From JBLIOB01 sp047639575 (lineage in GTDB: Bacteria; Bacteroidota; Bacteroidia; Flavobacteriales_D; Parvicellaceae): DNA of 13,053 nt. A program made the position numbers and the translations under genes. A model generated the notes under the pieces. The model ran no database searches and was not told where the DNA came from. It was given only the letters and a program-made list of their open reading frames with translations. This document shows, one piece after another, positions 1 to 6,810 of this stretch (within the stretch, counting starts at the first letter, position 1; each line of letters opens with the position of its first letter). Location: contig JBLIOB010000102.1 in NCBI GenBank assembly GCA_047639575.1, positions 1 to 13,053 on the forward strand, given 5' to 3'.

Positions 1-721
1 TAAGCCCCAAATCGTTTACCACAGTACATTTTCTTGTCTCTATTCTCCCATGATCTTTAGTGATGTGTTCGGTTTCTGAGTAGGCTTTTATACTGTCAAA
101 TGCCCCTTTTACTTGCTGATGAAGAGCGCTCTGATTCCCTTTCAATACAAGTATATAGTCTGCTTGACGTTCAATAATGTCTTCTGCTATTACTTTTTGG
201 CAACCCATCGCATCGATACTTATAATAGCACCTTTCATTTCTAACATCTCCAGTATTTTTGGGATAGCTGTTATTTCGTTGCTCTTATCATCTACTTTAA
301 CCTGTCCGAGCACCAAGGAGTTTTGTTGTGCCCAAGCACTAACCACGTGTATAGCTGCCTTTTGTTCGAACTTATCATATGAGCCTCTTATTCTCTTGCC
401 GTCTATGGCGCTAAGCTCTCCAGAGGTGATATTGCTAACCGTTGACACCCAACTCACAAAATGGTCACAGTAAACTCTCCGTGCATAAAGAACTAATAAG
501 GTCTCCGAAAATATCATGTGATGGTGTTTTCCCTTCAGGAAGAGGTACAAATTGGGTTATCAGTCTCTCTTATACTCGGCAAACAAGGCCACATCAGTAT
601 AAGTATCGCAACCAGATACAACGGCCGAAATAGTGACAAAAACTAAACTCTTTAATTCATAGGTGATTAAATGTTGCTGTCGCGGGTCTGGAAGACCATC
701 GAATATTTTTAACGAATCCAT
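1..721 (-). pseudogene. ISAs1-family transposase, frameshifted, 3' end outside window
   Basis: Read on the minus strand from the ATG at 721, the product starts MDSLKIFDGLPDPRQQH, the usual opening of ISAs1/H-repeat transposases. After KRD (codons just before 562) the frame hits TGA and TAA at 557-562. The homologous protein continues in another frame (QFVPLPEGKTPSHDIFG) until a TGA at 465-467. From about 464 it returns to the original frame (HFVSWVSTVS, then AIDGKRIRGS, QVKVDDKSNEITAIP, IISIDAMGCQK, YILVLKGNQ) and stays open to the window edge. AIDGKR and ISIDAMG hold the first two acidic residues expected of the DDE transposase core; the third lies off the window. Two one-base indels of opposite sign, about 95 bases apart, explain the pattern. 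The enzyme would catalyse cut/paste-type transposition, but this copy should not make a full protein. The family call is firm; how the rest of the element ends is unknown. Confidence 0.9.
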
Positions 722-1089
722 AAACTTGTTTTTTTAACAAGTAAGAGTAAGGCTTACCAGTAAGCAGAAACAAACCTAAGCCTATGAGTTATAATGAATC
801 ATGTGTTAAATCTGTAAGCGATTGCCCTGGCGACAGAACCTGGAATTACATTTGCTACTCAAAACAAAGCTAACCAGCTATTTTTCACATAGAAAAACAT
901 GGTTTTATTATAGGTAGTCCTACTCAAATAAAAACCGTGTGTTGCTACAGGCCCTACTAGACTTATGTTCTTTTAAGGAATATAATAGTCCGGTCATCTC
1001 TAGGACGTTACCACAAACAACCATGGCTGCAGAGTCAATTTTAAATTATAAATATAATTGGGGTTAATAAGGAGTTTCGCGCTTCCTCC
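722..1089. other. Gene-free stretch between the ISAs1 remnant and the lipoprotein gene
   Basis: No convincing coding region on either strand. It must hold the upstream end of the ISAs1 element, but I could not locate a terminal inverted repeat with confidence. Besides the hairpin at 724-742 it contains two perfect short palindromes: GCTTAC-CA-GTAAGC at 752-765 and AATTATA-AA-TATAATT at 1044-1059. The second lies about 30 bases past the stop of the minus-strand lipoprotein gene and could form a weak AT-only hairpin, but no convincing T-tract follows it. Confidence 0.5.
724..742 (-). promoter_or_regulatory. Hairpin directly upstream of the ISAs1 transposase start
   Basis: ACTTGTT (724-730) and AACAAGT (736-742) form a perfect 7-bp inverted repeat with a 5-base loop. 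On the minus strand it ends only two bases before the ATG at 721. A transcript entering from outside would fold here and could hide the initiation region, as other IS families do to damp expression from read-through. The structure is visible; its role is inferred. Confidence 0.4.
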
Positions 1090-2088
1090 CTATGGAATAA
1101 TAACTTTTTGTTCGTTGCACCCATTTATGTCCATTGTAACAATGAATTGACTTATGGCAAGTTCATCAGATGGGGTAATACTATCAACCATAAGTTTACA
1201 AGCAAGGATTTTATCACCACCGTTTGAGATTGAAATGGTTGGATAATAATGTTCTAAGCAACCAACTTTAACAAGATCAACAATTCCTTCGTTCATGTTA
1301 ACTTTGTAAATGCCGTTGCTCCATTGTGAATGATATATATCCTCGTTGCTCGGATGCCACTTAATGTCTACTACATCGTCCTGGCTACCGCTAAATGACC
1401 ATGTTACCAGTTGGTTGATGGACATCGAATTCACATCGTAAATTCCGATACCCTCAGTAGAAGGAAGAGTTGCATAAGGCACCGCTATCTGATTTAAACT
1501 GTTCCATGAATTGATTGGACCAAGCACTAAAGTATCAACGATTATTCCAGATATATCAAAACGTACTGCACCAATAGCATTTGCAAACGCTACTATGGTG
1601 TCTCCAAAGTAATTCACTTCTGGGTTTCTCATATTACCGCCAAAGGTGAGTTGAGTCAAATTTGATCCATCTGGTCGAATCTTCCATATATTCTGGGTTA
1701 TTGAACCAAATACTATCCAGTTGGACCTAGACCATATTGGACGATACATGCCTTCAGTAAAAGTGGCGCTTGACAGAACTTCAGTTACAATTCCGGTAGT
1801 TTGGTCAAAGACATTCATGAAACCCCCTACACTATCAGAATCTGCTTTGAAATAAACAAACTGATCATTATTAAGTGGGTTGTAGAAAGGGTCAAAATAG
1901 TGCACTCCATATTTGTCTGGAACATACCCAAAAGTTAAGGACGCAATATCAATGTCCTGCAAACAATCACCTGGGCATGGCGAATCATTATTACAAGGCA
2001 TTTGGGATTTATCTTTCCTACAACCAACAGCAAGCACTATTAAAGTTATTGAAAAAATAATTGAATAAATCCTACTGCTAATTTTCAT
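1090..2088 (-). CDS. Lipoprotein with TolB/PD40-type beta-propeller-like repeats
   Basis: 332 aa. The N-terminus MKISSRIYSIIFSITLIVLA followed by VGC is a lipoprotein signal peptide, with the lipidated Cys at residue 23. A Cys-rich linker follows (CNNDSPCPGDC, about residues 32-42). The rest is beta-rich with repeats of the 'W/S..IVFGS..QNIWKIRPDGSNLTQLTFGG' style (split here: IWKIRPDGSNLTQLT), characteristic of TolB/WD40-like PD40 propeller blades; further blades are suggested around VDIKWHPSNEDIYHSQW. The mature protein should be anchored in the envelope, possibly at the outer membrane. No catalytic motif is visible; binding or scaffolding is the usual guess for such propellers. It stands alone, about 190 bases from the phosphatase gene on the same strand. 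The ATG is chosen because the signal peptide begins exactly there. Lipoprotein and propeller-like fold are likely; function is unknown. Confidence 0.8.
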   Translation of the reverse strand: MKISSRIYSIIFSITLIVLAVGCRKDKSQMPCNNDSPCPGDCLQDIDIASLTFGYVPDKYGVHYFDPFYNPLNNDQFVYFKADSDSVGGFMNVFDQTTGIVTEVLSSATFTEGMYRPIWSRSNWIVFGSITQNIWKIRPDGSNLTQLTFGGNMRNPEVNYFGDTIVAFANAIGAVRFDISGIIVDTLVLGPINSWNSLNQIAVPYATLPSTEGIGIYDVNSMSINQLVTWSFSGSQDDVVDIKWHPSNEDIYHSQWSNGIYKVNMNEGIVDLVKVGCLEHYYPTISISNGGDKILACKLMVDSITPSDELAISQFIVTMDINGCNEQKVIIP

Positions 2089-2194
2089 TTACCCTTTGTT
2101 GTTAATTTTCCTGACCGCAAGTGTTTAGAATTTTTTACATTGATAAAGCACCTCACGTTTTTTACTGTATTGGATTACGGACATTTTTTATCGC

Positions 2195-2220
2195 CCATCT
2201 TTTCAGGCACTGGAAGATGG
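2195..2220. repeat. Inverted repeat between two minus-strand genes
   Basis: CCATCTT (2195-2201) and AAGATGG (2214-2220) form a 7-bp stem with a 12-base loop, 60 bases past the stop of the phosphatase gene. Neither direction has a T-run after it, so it is not a standard intrinsic terminator. It may be a transcript-end processing structure or an operator for the lipoprotein gene. Confidence 0.3.
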
Positions 2221-2279
2221 CATGCAAGCATAATGAATGAGTCGAATCGCTTTTCAAATGACTGTTCAAGATGAATCGA

Positions 2280-4229
2280 CTATAAGTTTATTCCAATAAT
2301 ACAGATATCGTCTAATTGTTCATATTTTCCTTGCCACTGATCGATAAAATCGGTCAAGATTCGTTTTTGATCGGAGCCACCCTTTCCTTTCATCGATAAA
2401 AGTAATTTTTTGAATCCAGAGGATTTAAGTTTTTTCCCTTTTTCTCCCCCAAATTGGTCGGGATAACCATCAGAAAACAAATAAATTTGATCCCCTTTTT
2501 GAAATTTTATTTTCTGATTAAAAAACTCCTCCCCCTCTAAAGATCCAATTGCCCGTTTGGTTCCTTTCAGAATAATTATTTCCCTTTCTCTTATCAGCCA
2601 AAGAGGTCTCAACGCACCTGAATATTCTAATTCCCTTGCTTTCCAATCAAAAACACATAATGATATATCCATTCCGTCTAAAGCAGCTCCATCTGACTTC
2701 GCTCGAAATGATGCAATGATTTTTTGATTAATCATCGAGAGCGCTTGTGCCGGTGAATTTGTTTTTTGATCATTTACAATTTGATTCAATAAGTTATGGC
2801 CGATAGTGCTCATAAAAGCACCAGGGACTCCATGCCCTGTACAATCACCCACTGCGAGAATAGTGCGATTTAACTTGGATGAAATCCAATAAAAATCCCC
2901 CGAAACAATGTCTTTTGGACGATAAAAGATAAAGTGATCATTTAACGCTTCCATCTCCCTATCTGAAGGAAGCATGGTTTCTTGAATTTTCTTTGCGTAG
3001 TTAATACTGTCTGTAATGTCACGGTTCTTCTCCTCAATCTGGTTTTTTTGCGCTGAAAGTAAATTATTCGTTCTCTTTCTTAACATACTGCTTCTTACCA
3101 CGATTAATACTAGCACCAGCAATAACACAATTCCGATGGCTGCGTAATATATTTGGTTAGTTAATCTAGTATTTTCTTCATCCGTTTTTAACTGAATAGC
3201 TTCAGCTTTTTCTTTTTCGGCCCGTTCAATTAAAATTTCTTGTTCCTTTTCCGATAGTTGAAATTCCGCTTCTATTTTTCTAGTTGATTCAATTTGCTGA
3301 ATTTTACTCAAACTGTCGTCATATTTTGTATACAGGTTCATGTATTTCTGTATCTCGGAGAAGCCATGCACCATCGCGGCCGATCTAACCAGACCTGCAT
3401 AAGCGTTCACTTGGTAAATCAAAATTTTTGCGCTGTCCGCAAGTTTCGCCCCAGCCAAAAAATATTCGTATGATCTTTTATTGTTGCCTTGAAGCAAATG
3501 ATTTTGGCCAAGATTAATGTTAGAGCTAGCAATGCCTCGTAAATTCCCAAGCCTAGTTTTAATTCGTAAAGATTTTTCTAAATACTCTTGACCACGTTTG
3601 TATTCTCCCATATCCTTATACACAAGAGCGATGTTATTAAATGAATAGGCAATTGAAACAGAGTCTTCATTTTCCTCTCTTACAGCAAGAGCCATCAAGT
3701 TATAGTGCATTGAACTGTCTAAATCTCCTAAACTTTTATATGCTGTTGCCAGCTGTGCATAATTTTGATCCAGTCCTTTCTGATAAGATGTTCTTGTATA
3801 AGGTAAAACCTGATAATAATAATCGATTGCGTTTTCAAATTCATTTAAGCTGAATTGGATATCACCTATTCCCATCAGTCCGACTGACAAGTAAATGGTA
3901 TCATGGATTTCTCTTGCAACTTTAATTACACCTAAATAACGTGCTGTGGCGTCCGAAAAGTCATTTTCACCTTCCGCATAAACAGCCCTTCGGTAACTAG
4001 ACATCATGGTGCCTTTCGGATAATTAATCTCAGTACTTAACAGTTCAATTTCACCTAAAATTGGCTCAAGTTTGTCAATCTCATAAAGCTCATAAGAATA
4101 GGCGATTAACTCAGTAATTAATTTCTTTTCTTGGCCCTTAGTTTCATTTCTGAGGCTATCAATCAATTCCGTTTGAGAATAAACAGAACTGCTGGCAAAC
4201 ACAAATAAGAAAATCAGAAAGCGACTCAT
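2280..4229 (-). CDS. Membrane TPR protein with SpoIIE/PP2C-type serine phosphatase domain
   Basis: 649 aa from the ATG at 4229, chosen because a compact signal peptide starts there (MSRFLIFLFVFASSSVYSQ, residues 1-19); an in-frame ATG at 4274 would add 15 residues. Layout: periplasmic TPR-like helices (about 60-265, e.g. YSFNNIALVYKDMGEYKRGQ); a charged coiled coil (about 305-357); one transmembrane helix (about 360-379, IGIVLLLVLVLIVV); a second coiled linker with DSINYAKKIQETMLPS; then a cytoplasmic SpoIIE phosphatase domain (about 435-649). Metal-site motifs are intact: SGDFYW, GDCTGHGVPG (461-470), DGMD (518-521), SDGYPDQFGG (from 586) and the terminal LDDICII. It should dephosphorylate Ser/Thr-phosphorylated partners, typically anti-sigma antagonists, under control of the periplasmic sensor half. 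No kinase or anti-sigma partner is encoded nearby. This TPR-TM-SpoIIE design is common in Bacteroidota. Domain calls are strong; substrate and signal are unknown. Confidence 0.92.
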   Translation of the reverse strand: MSRFLIFLFVFASSSVYSQTELIDSLRNETKGQEKKLITELIAYSYELYEIDKLEPILGEIELLSTEINYPKGTMMSSYRRAVYAEGENDFSDATARYLGVIKVAREIHDTIYLSVGLMGIGDIQFSLNEFENAIDYYYQVLPYTRTSYQKGLDQNYAQLATAYKSLGDLDSSMHYNLMALAVREENEDSVSIAYSFNNIALVYKDMGEYKRGQEYLEKSLRIKTRLGNLRGIASSNINLGQNHLLQGNNKRSYEYFLAGAKLADSAKILIYQVNAYAGLVRSAAMVHGFSEIQKYMNLYTKYDDSLSKIQQIESTRKIEAEFQLSEKEQEILIERAEKEKAEAIQLKTDEENTRLTNQIYYAAIGIVLLLVLVLIVVRSSMLRKRTNNLLSAQKNQIEEKNRDITDSINYAKKIQETMLPSDREMEALNDHFIFYRPKDIVSGDFYWISSKLNRTILAVGDCTGHGVPGAFMSTIGHNLLNQIVNDQKTNSPAQALSMINQKIIASFRAKSDGAALDGMDISLCVFDWKARELEYSGALRPLWLIREREIIILKGTKRAIGSLEGEEFFNQKIKFQKGDQIYLFSDGYPDQFGGEKGKKLKSSGFKKLLLSMKGKGGSDQKRILTDFIDQWQGKYEQLDDICIIGINL

Positions 4230-4274
4230 TTTCGAAAGATAGATAAACTTGAGCCAATTCTGTCTTGTGATCAT

Positions 4275-4608
4275 TCGATCTAATAATTACAGGCCATTTT
4301 TTTGGAGAAGGAACCGATTTGCAAAATGCTTCATGTCTCTTTTTAGTTTACCCTTTCTCTTTCAAAGGAAAACTCATTCAATATATCGGTCGTGTTCAAC
4401 GATCAGAAATAACTCCTGTTATCTATGATTATGGTTCAAGCCGTTACACCTGCCCACAAGGGACTTGCAGCCTCTAGATTAATCCCTATATTTATAAGGA
4501 AAGATGCCTATGCTGGGCACACACACTGTATATACTTCAAAGCCCCACAAAGCCAACACACCTTGCAAGCTGCAAAGCATATACTAATCATTGAGCACAA
4601 GTTGAAAA
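4275..4608. other. Intergenic stretch with a GC-richer block
   Basis: Lies between the phosphatase gene (leftward) and the small lipoprotein gene (rightward). The left part is AT-rich leader DNA. About 4440-4580 is visibly richer in G and C than its surroundings, with runs such as CTGCCCACAAGGGACTTGCA and ATGCTGGGCACACACAC. The only long open frame across it has no recognisable protein character and low-complexity composition. It could be a dispersed repeat or mobile-element relic; a promoter-like match lies inside it (4465-4494). Confidence 0.4.
4465..4494 (+). promoter_or_regulatory. Candidate Bacteroidota promoter for the small lipoprotein gene
   Basis: TTG at 4465-4467, exactly 19 bases, then TATATTTA at 4487-4494, one base off the TAnnTTTG consensus for the -7 element. 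A transcript would start near 4500 and give a leader of roughly 110 bases before the ATG at 4609. The match is good by eye, but AT-rich DNA makes chance matches common. Confidence 0.35.
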
Positions 4609-4743
4609 ATGAAAAACTTTAAAAAAATAGCGCCAATCTGTTGCCTGACCGTCATTTGCTTCGGGTGTTCCGAAGAGGGTGCTCAATTTGATCAATCTGA
4701 TGACAAAGCGTCTAAGGGAATTGAGGAGGATACAATTAGTTAA
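4609..4743 (+). CDS. Very small predicted lipoprotein (44 aa)
   Basis: The frame encodes MKNFKKIAPICCLTVICFGC, then a Ser-Glu-Glu start and a hydrophilic, acidic tail rich in Asp, Glu, Gln and Ser (ending GIEEDTIS). The first 20 residues have the three parts of a lipoprotein signal: a Lys-rich n-region, a hydrophobic core and an FGC box with Cys20 as the lipidation site. The box is imperfect because the -3 position is Cys rather than Leu. The mature peptide would be only about 25 residues. The gene stops two bases before the stop of the convergent TPR gene. Bacteroidota carry many such tiny lipoproteins of unknown function. The signal peptide makes chance unlikely, but there is no homology support. 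Confidence 0.6.
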   Translation: MKNFKKIAPICCLTVICFGCSEEGAQFDQSDDKASKGIEEDTIS

Positions 4744-4745
4744 AT

Positions 4746-5987
4746 TTAATTGCAATCGATCATGATGTCACCAACTGTGTTTAAATTGAAATGATTTCCT
4801 CTATGCAAAGAACGTTGAAACAATTGATCACATTCTGGCAGCAATCGTTTGTAATACCTTATAAGCTCGTCCGCTGTCTGTTTTAAATTTGGATCTAGCG
4901 TTTTTGCTTTTATACAATATTCAATTGCTTTCACATAGACCAATTTCCGTATTATCAAGTCTGGACTAATAGAAAGATCATTTACTCGCTTAGCCATTTC
5001 CCTAGCGTTATACAGCCATGGCTCTCCATCTCCTGGGAAGTCATCCATCCATTTTTCAAACCAATCATCACCCAGATAATTAGCTCCAAACTCAACTATA
5101 TCATGTTTTAGGTCTCCGCTATCCATGGCTAATAAATAAGCCTTTCTTAAAGTGATTTGAGCGGCTTGCCTTTTATTTTGGCTCAATTCATATTTTGACT
5201 TAAAGAAAAAACCTTGAGCAGTTGGTGTTCTTTCAAGCTTAATTGTAAGGACCTTGACATAGAACTCTGAATGTTTTTCGCTTGAGAAACAATCTTTTTC
5301 ATTCATTAATCTCAAAACCTCTTCAACCAACTCCATAGTAACAGAATCTCCATCAATAAATTCAGAGTAATATTCTATTATATCATCACAATCCAACCAT
5401 GCAAGACCTCCTCGGTCTAAAATTAATTGAATATTCTTGCTATGGAACATGTCTTTGAGCCAAAGGAATTCTCCTACCGCATCTTCCCTATTAATCTGGT
5501 GTTGAAGTTTCAGATTCTGAAGGGCATTGAAATAATATTGAACAGCACTATTCTTCGACTTTTCCTTTAGTCCGGAAATTGAAATCTTCAAATGCTTTCT
5601 AACTTTTTCATAATTCTTGCGGTATTTTGCAATTGACATACCTAATAACTCTTTAATTTTTAGGTCAGACTTATGTATCTCTGAGCCTTTTTCATAGTTA
5701 ATTATTAAAGAATCAATTAAATTCTGTCTACGCTCTCCTTTAGCATTTTTAATCAAATGTGAAATCACTGCTCCACCGTTACTAATGACATTCCGTTTTT
5801 TTAATATTAATTCATCGCAGTTCCCATCAACAAGAAATTGCCAATACACGTAAGCTCGCTGAAAGTCATTGAATTTAAGGGCATCATTAAAATATATATA
5901 ATGTTTATCACAAATGTCTTTATTCTGGGCAGACATAGAAAAGGGAACAAGAAGTACAAGGAAGAGTAAGATTTTCATAGATTTCAT
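4746..5987 (-). CDS. Secreted TPR-type protein, function unknown
   Basis: 413 aa from the ATG at 5987, chosen because MKSMKILLFLVLLVPFSMSA is a good Sec signal peptide ending at SAQ; the frame also has a GTG at 6011 and an ATG at 5978. The mature protein is helical. It opens with CDKHYIYFNDALKFNDFQRA and YVYWQFLVDGNCDE, resembling the repeated 'Y..A....W..C...C' start of a Bacteroidota TPR-containing family. It ends with an AIEYCIKAKTLDP-type helix, LPECDQLFQRSLHRG and a short beta-like tail with two Cys, resembling that family's '...FF..GL..GD.YTVGCWI' ending in diverged form. No catalytic residues are evident. It is probably exported to the periplasm or cell surface as a protein-protein interaction module. 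It lies downstream of the NTF2-like gene on the same strand and could be co-transcribed. The gene is certain, the TPR-like fold likely, and the role unknown. Confidence 0.8.
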   Translation of the reverse strand: MKSMKILLFLVLLVPFSMSAQNKDICDKHYIYFNDALKFNDFQRAYVYWQFLVDGNCDELILKKRNVISNGGAVISHLIKNAKGERRQNLIDSLIINYEKGSEIHKSDLKIKELLGMSIAKYRKNYEKVRKHLKISISGLKEKSKNSAVQYYFNALQNLKLQHQINREDAVGEFLWLKDMFHSKNIQLILDRGGLAWLDCDDIIEYYSEFIDGDSVTMELVEEVLRLMNEKDCFSSEKHSEFYVKVLTIKLERTPTAQGFFFKSKYELSQNKRQAAQITLRKAYLLAMDSGDLKHDIVEFGANYLGDDWFEKWMDDFPGDGEPWLYNAREMAKRVNDLSISPDLIIRKLVYVKAIEYCIKAKTLDPNLKQTADELIRYYKRLLPECDQLFQRSLHRGNHFNLNTVGDIMIDCN

Positions 5988-6090
5988 TTCATGTAAAACA
6001 TCAAGTTTCACACCAATCTATCTTGAATAAAATTGATTTAGTAAACGGTTTGGATTGTCTTGTTAACGGCTATTCACGACCCTCTTTTTG

Positions 6091-6523
6091 TCAAGTATCC
6101 AGTAAATGAATAATTTTCCACGAACCATTTAGCTTAACGAGCTGAAAAGCATCAACCCCACAATGGCTTAACACATCCCCATTATGAAAAGTATAATTCG
6201 TCCACACCTGAGCAATCCACTCGTTTATTTGAATGATCGTGTTCGTTAATCCTTCATTCCAAATTTTCTGATGCGGAGTGCCTATTGCCGTTAGAAATTC
6301 GTCAAGACTTCCATTATGAATTTTTTGAGTTCCATCCATACTTTTATAAGACGAGCACATCCTAACTTCATCTCTACACGATTTATGAACTTTTGCGTTA
6401 TCTGCTTCCCGCATTCCATCAAATAAGTCGATAATCACCTGATGCACTTGAACGCTATATGTTTGACTATATCCAAATATGATTAAAAAGCAGTAATCCT
6501 AAAATCAGCATTGATTTTTTCAT
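6091..6523 (-). pseudogene. Exported NTF2/SnoaL-like protein gene with a one-base frameshift in the signal peptide
   Basis: From the ATG at 6523 the minus strand reads MKKSMLILGLLLF and then runs into TAG stops. Removing one T from the five-T run (A-run 6485-6489 on the plus strand) joins it to the downstream frame as MKKSMLILGLLLLIIFGYSQ followed by TYSVQVHQVII, a textbook signal peptide ending at YSQ. The downstream frame is open to the stop at 6091-6093 and encodes an NTF2-like fold: an opening helix (IIDLFDGMREADNAKVHKSC), a middle with DEFLTAIG, and a C-terminal sheet (IAQVWTNYTFHNGDVLSHCG, then DAFQLVKLNGSWKIIHLLDT). The intact product would be 143 aa. Such proteins are small cone-shaped ligand-binding or enzyme folds; a specific activity cannot be read. 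As written, the only continuous frame starts from a GTG at 6447 and lacks an export signal. It could be a true mutation, a phase-variable tract or a sequencing error. Confidence 0.75.
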
Positions 6524-6526
6524 TTC

Positions 6527-6556
6527 CAAATATAATTTTCATCCCATAATAATCAA
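6527..6556 (-). promoter_or_regulatory. Bacteroidota promoter of the NTF2-like gene, predicted leaderless
   Basis: On the minus strand: TTG (complement of 6554-6556), exactly 19 bases, then TATATTTG (complement of 6527-6534), a full match to TAnnTTTG. Only GAA separates the box from the ATG at 6523. With the usual few bases from box to start point, transcription would begin at or just inside the ATG, giving a leaderless or nearly leaderless mRNA; alternatively the in-frame ATG at 6511 is used. This is a strong sequence match; the start point is inferred. Confidence 0.6.
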
Positions 6557-6588
6557 CGATGTTTTACATCAGCGGAACATAGAATTAG

Positions 6589-6596
6589 TAAATTCG
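6589..6596 (+). promoter_or_regulatory. Weak candidate -7 element of the ywbE operon
   Basis: TAAATTCG is one base off TAnnTTTG and ends four bases before the ATG at 6601. I found no good TTG element at the expected distance upstream. It mirrors the arrangement of the divergent promoter on the other strand, but it is a weak call. Confidence 0.25.
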
Positions 6597-6600
6597 CAGC

Positions 6601-6810
6601 ATGAACGATGCCGAGGACGGAAGAATTAGGACCAATATTGAGGTAGGCTTTGAAGTTGAAGTTGTACAGAAACACCACCAACGAACTGGTGAATTGACCG
6701 ATGGCGTTGTTAAAAAAATCCTCACCAAGTCTCTTAAACATACGCATGGAATTAAAGTGATGTTAGAAACTGGAGAAGTTGGAAGAGTAAAAAAAGTACT
6801 CCCCGAATAG
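6601..6810 (+). CDS. ywbE: YwbE family protein (DUF2196)
   Basis: 69 aa, the usual size of this family. The conserved core is complete: NIEVGFEVEVVQKHHQRTGE, LTDGVVKKILT, and the KHTHGIKVMLETGEVGRVKK segment matching the family pattern 'hP/THGIKVrLe.G.VGRV'. The pattern of short beta strands with conserved Gly and Val suggests a small SH3-like barrel, a fold often used to bind RNA or proteins; that part is inference. The biochemical role of YwbE is not established as far as I know. The stop codon (6808-6810) is directly followed by the ATG of the flavoprotein gene, so the two are co-transcribed and probably translationally coupled. The product is soluble, with no signal peptide. Confidence 0.9.
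   Translation: MNDAEDGRIRTNIEVGFEVEVVQKHHQRTGELTDGVVKKILTKSLKHTHGIKVMLETGEVGRVKKVLPE

Noticed and set aside
177..633. Plus-strand open frames of 98 and 63 codons
   Set aside because: They lie antisense to the ISAs1 transposase, whose minus-strand translation is clearly homologous to a known family.
784..873. 29-codon plus-strand frame starting MSYNESCVKSVSDCPGD
   Set aside because: It shares CPGD with the neighbouring lipoprotein linker, but it is on the opposite strand, very short, and has no signal peptide or start context; probably coincidence.
1044..1059. Terminator for the lipoprotein gene
   Set aside because: The AT-only palindrome is perfect but lacks G-C pairs and a convincing T-tract, so it is noted only as an inverted repeat.
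4425..4622. 65-codon plus-strand frame across the GC-richer block
   Set aside because: No recognisable protein pattern, and it overlaps the better supported small lipoprotein start in another frame.
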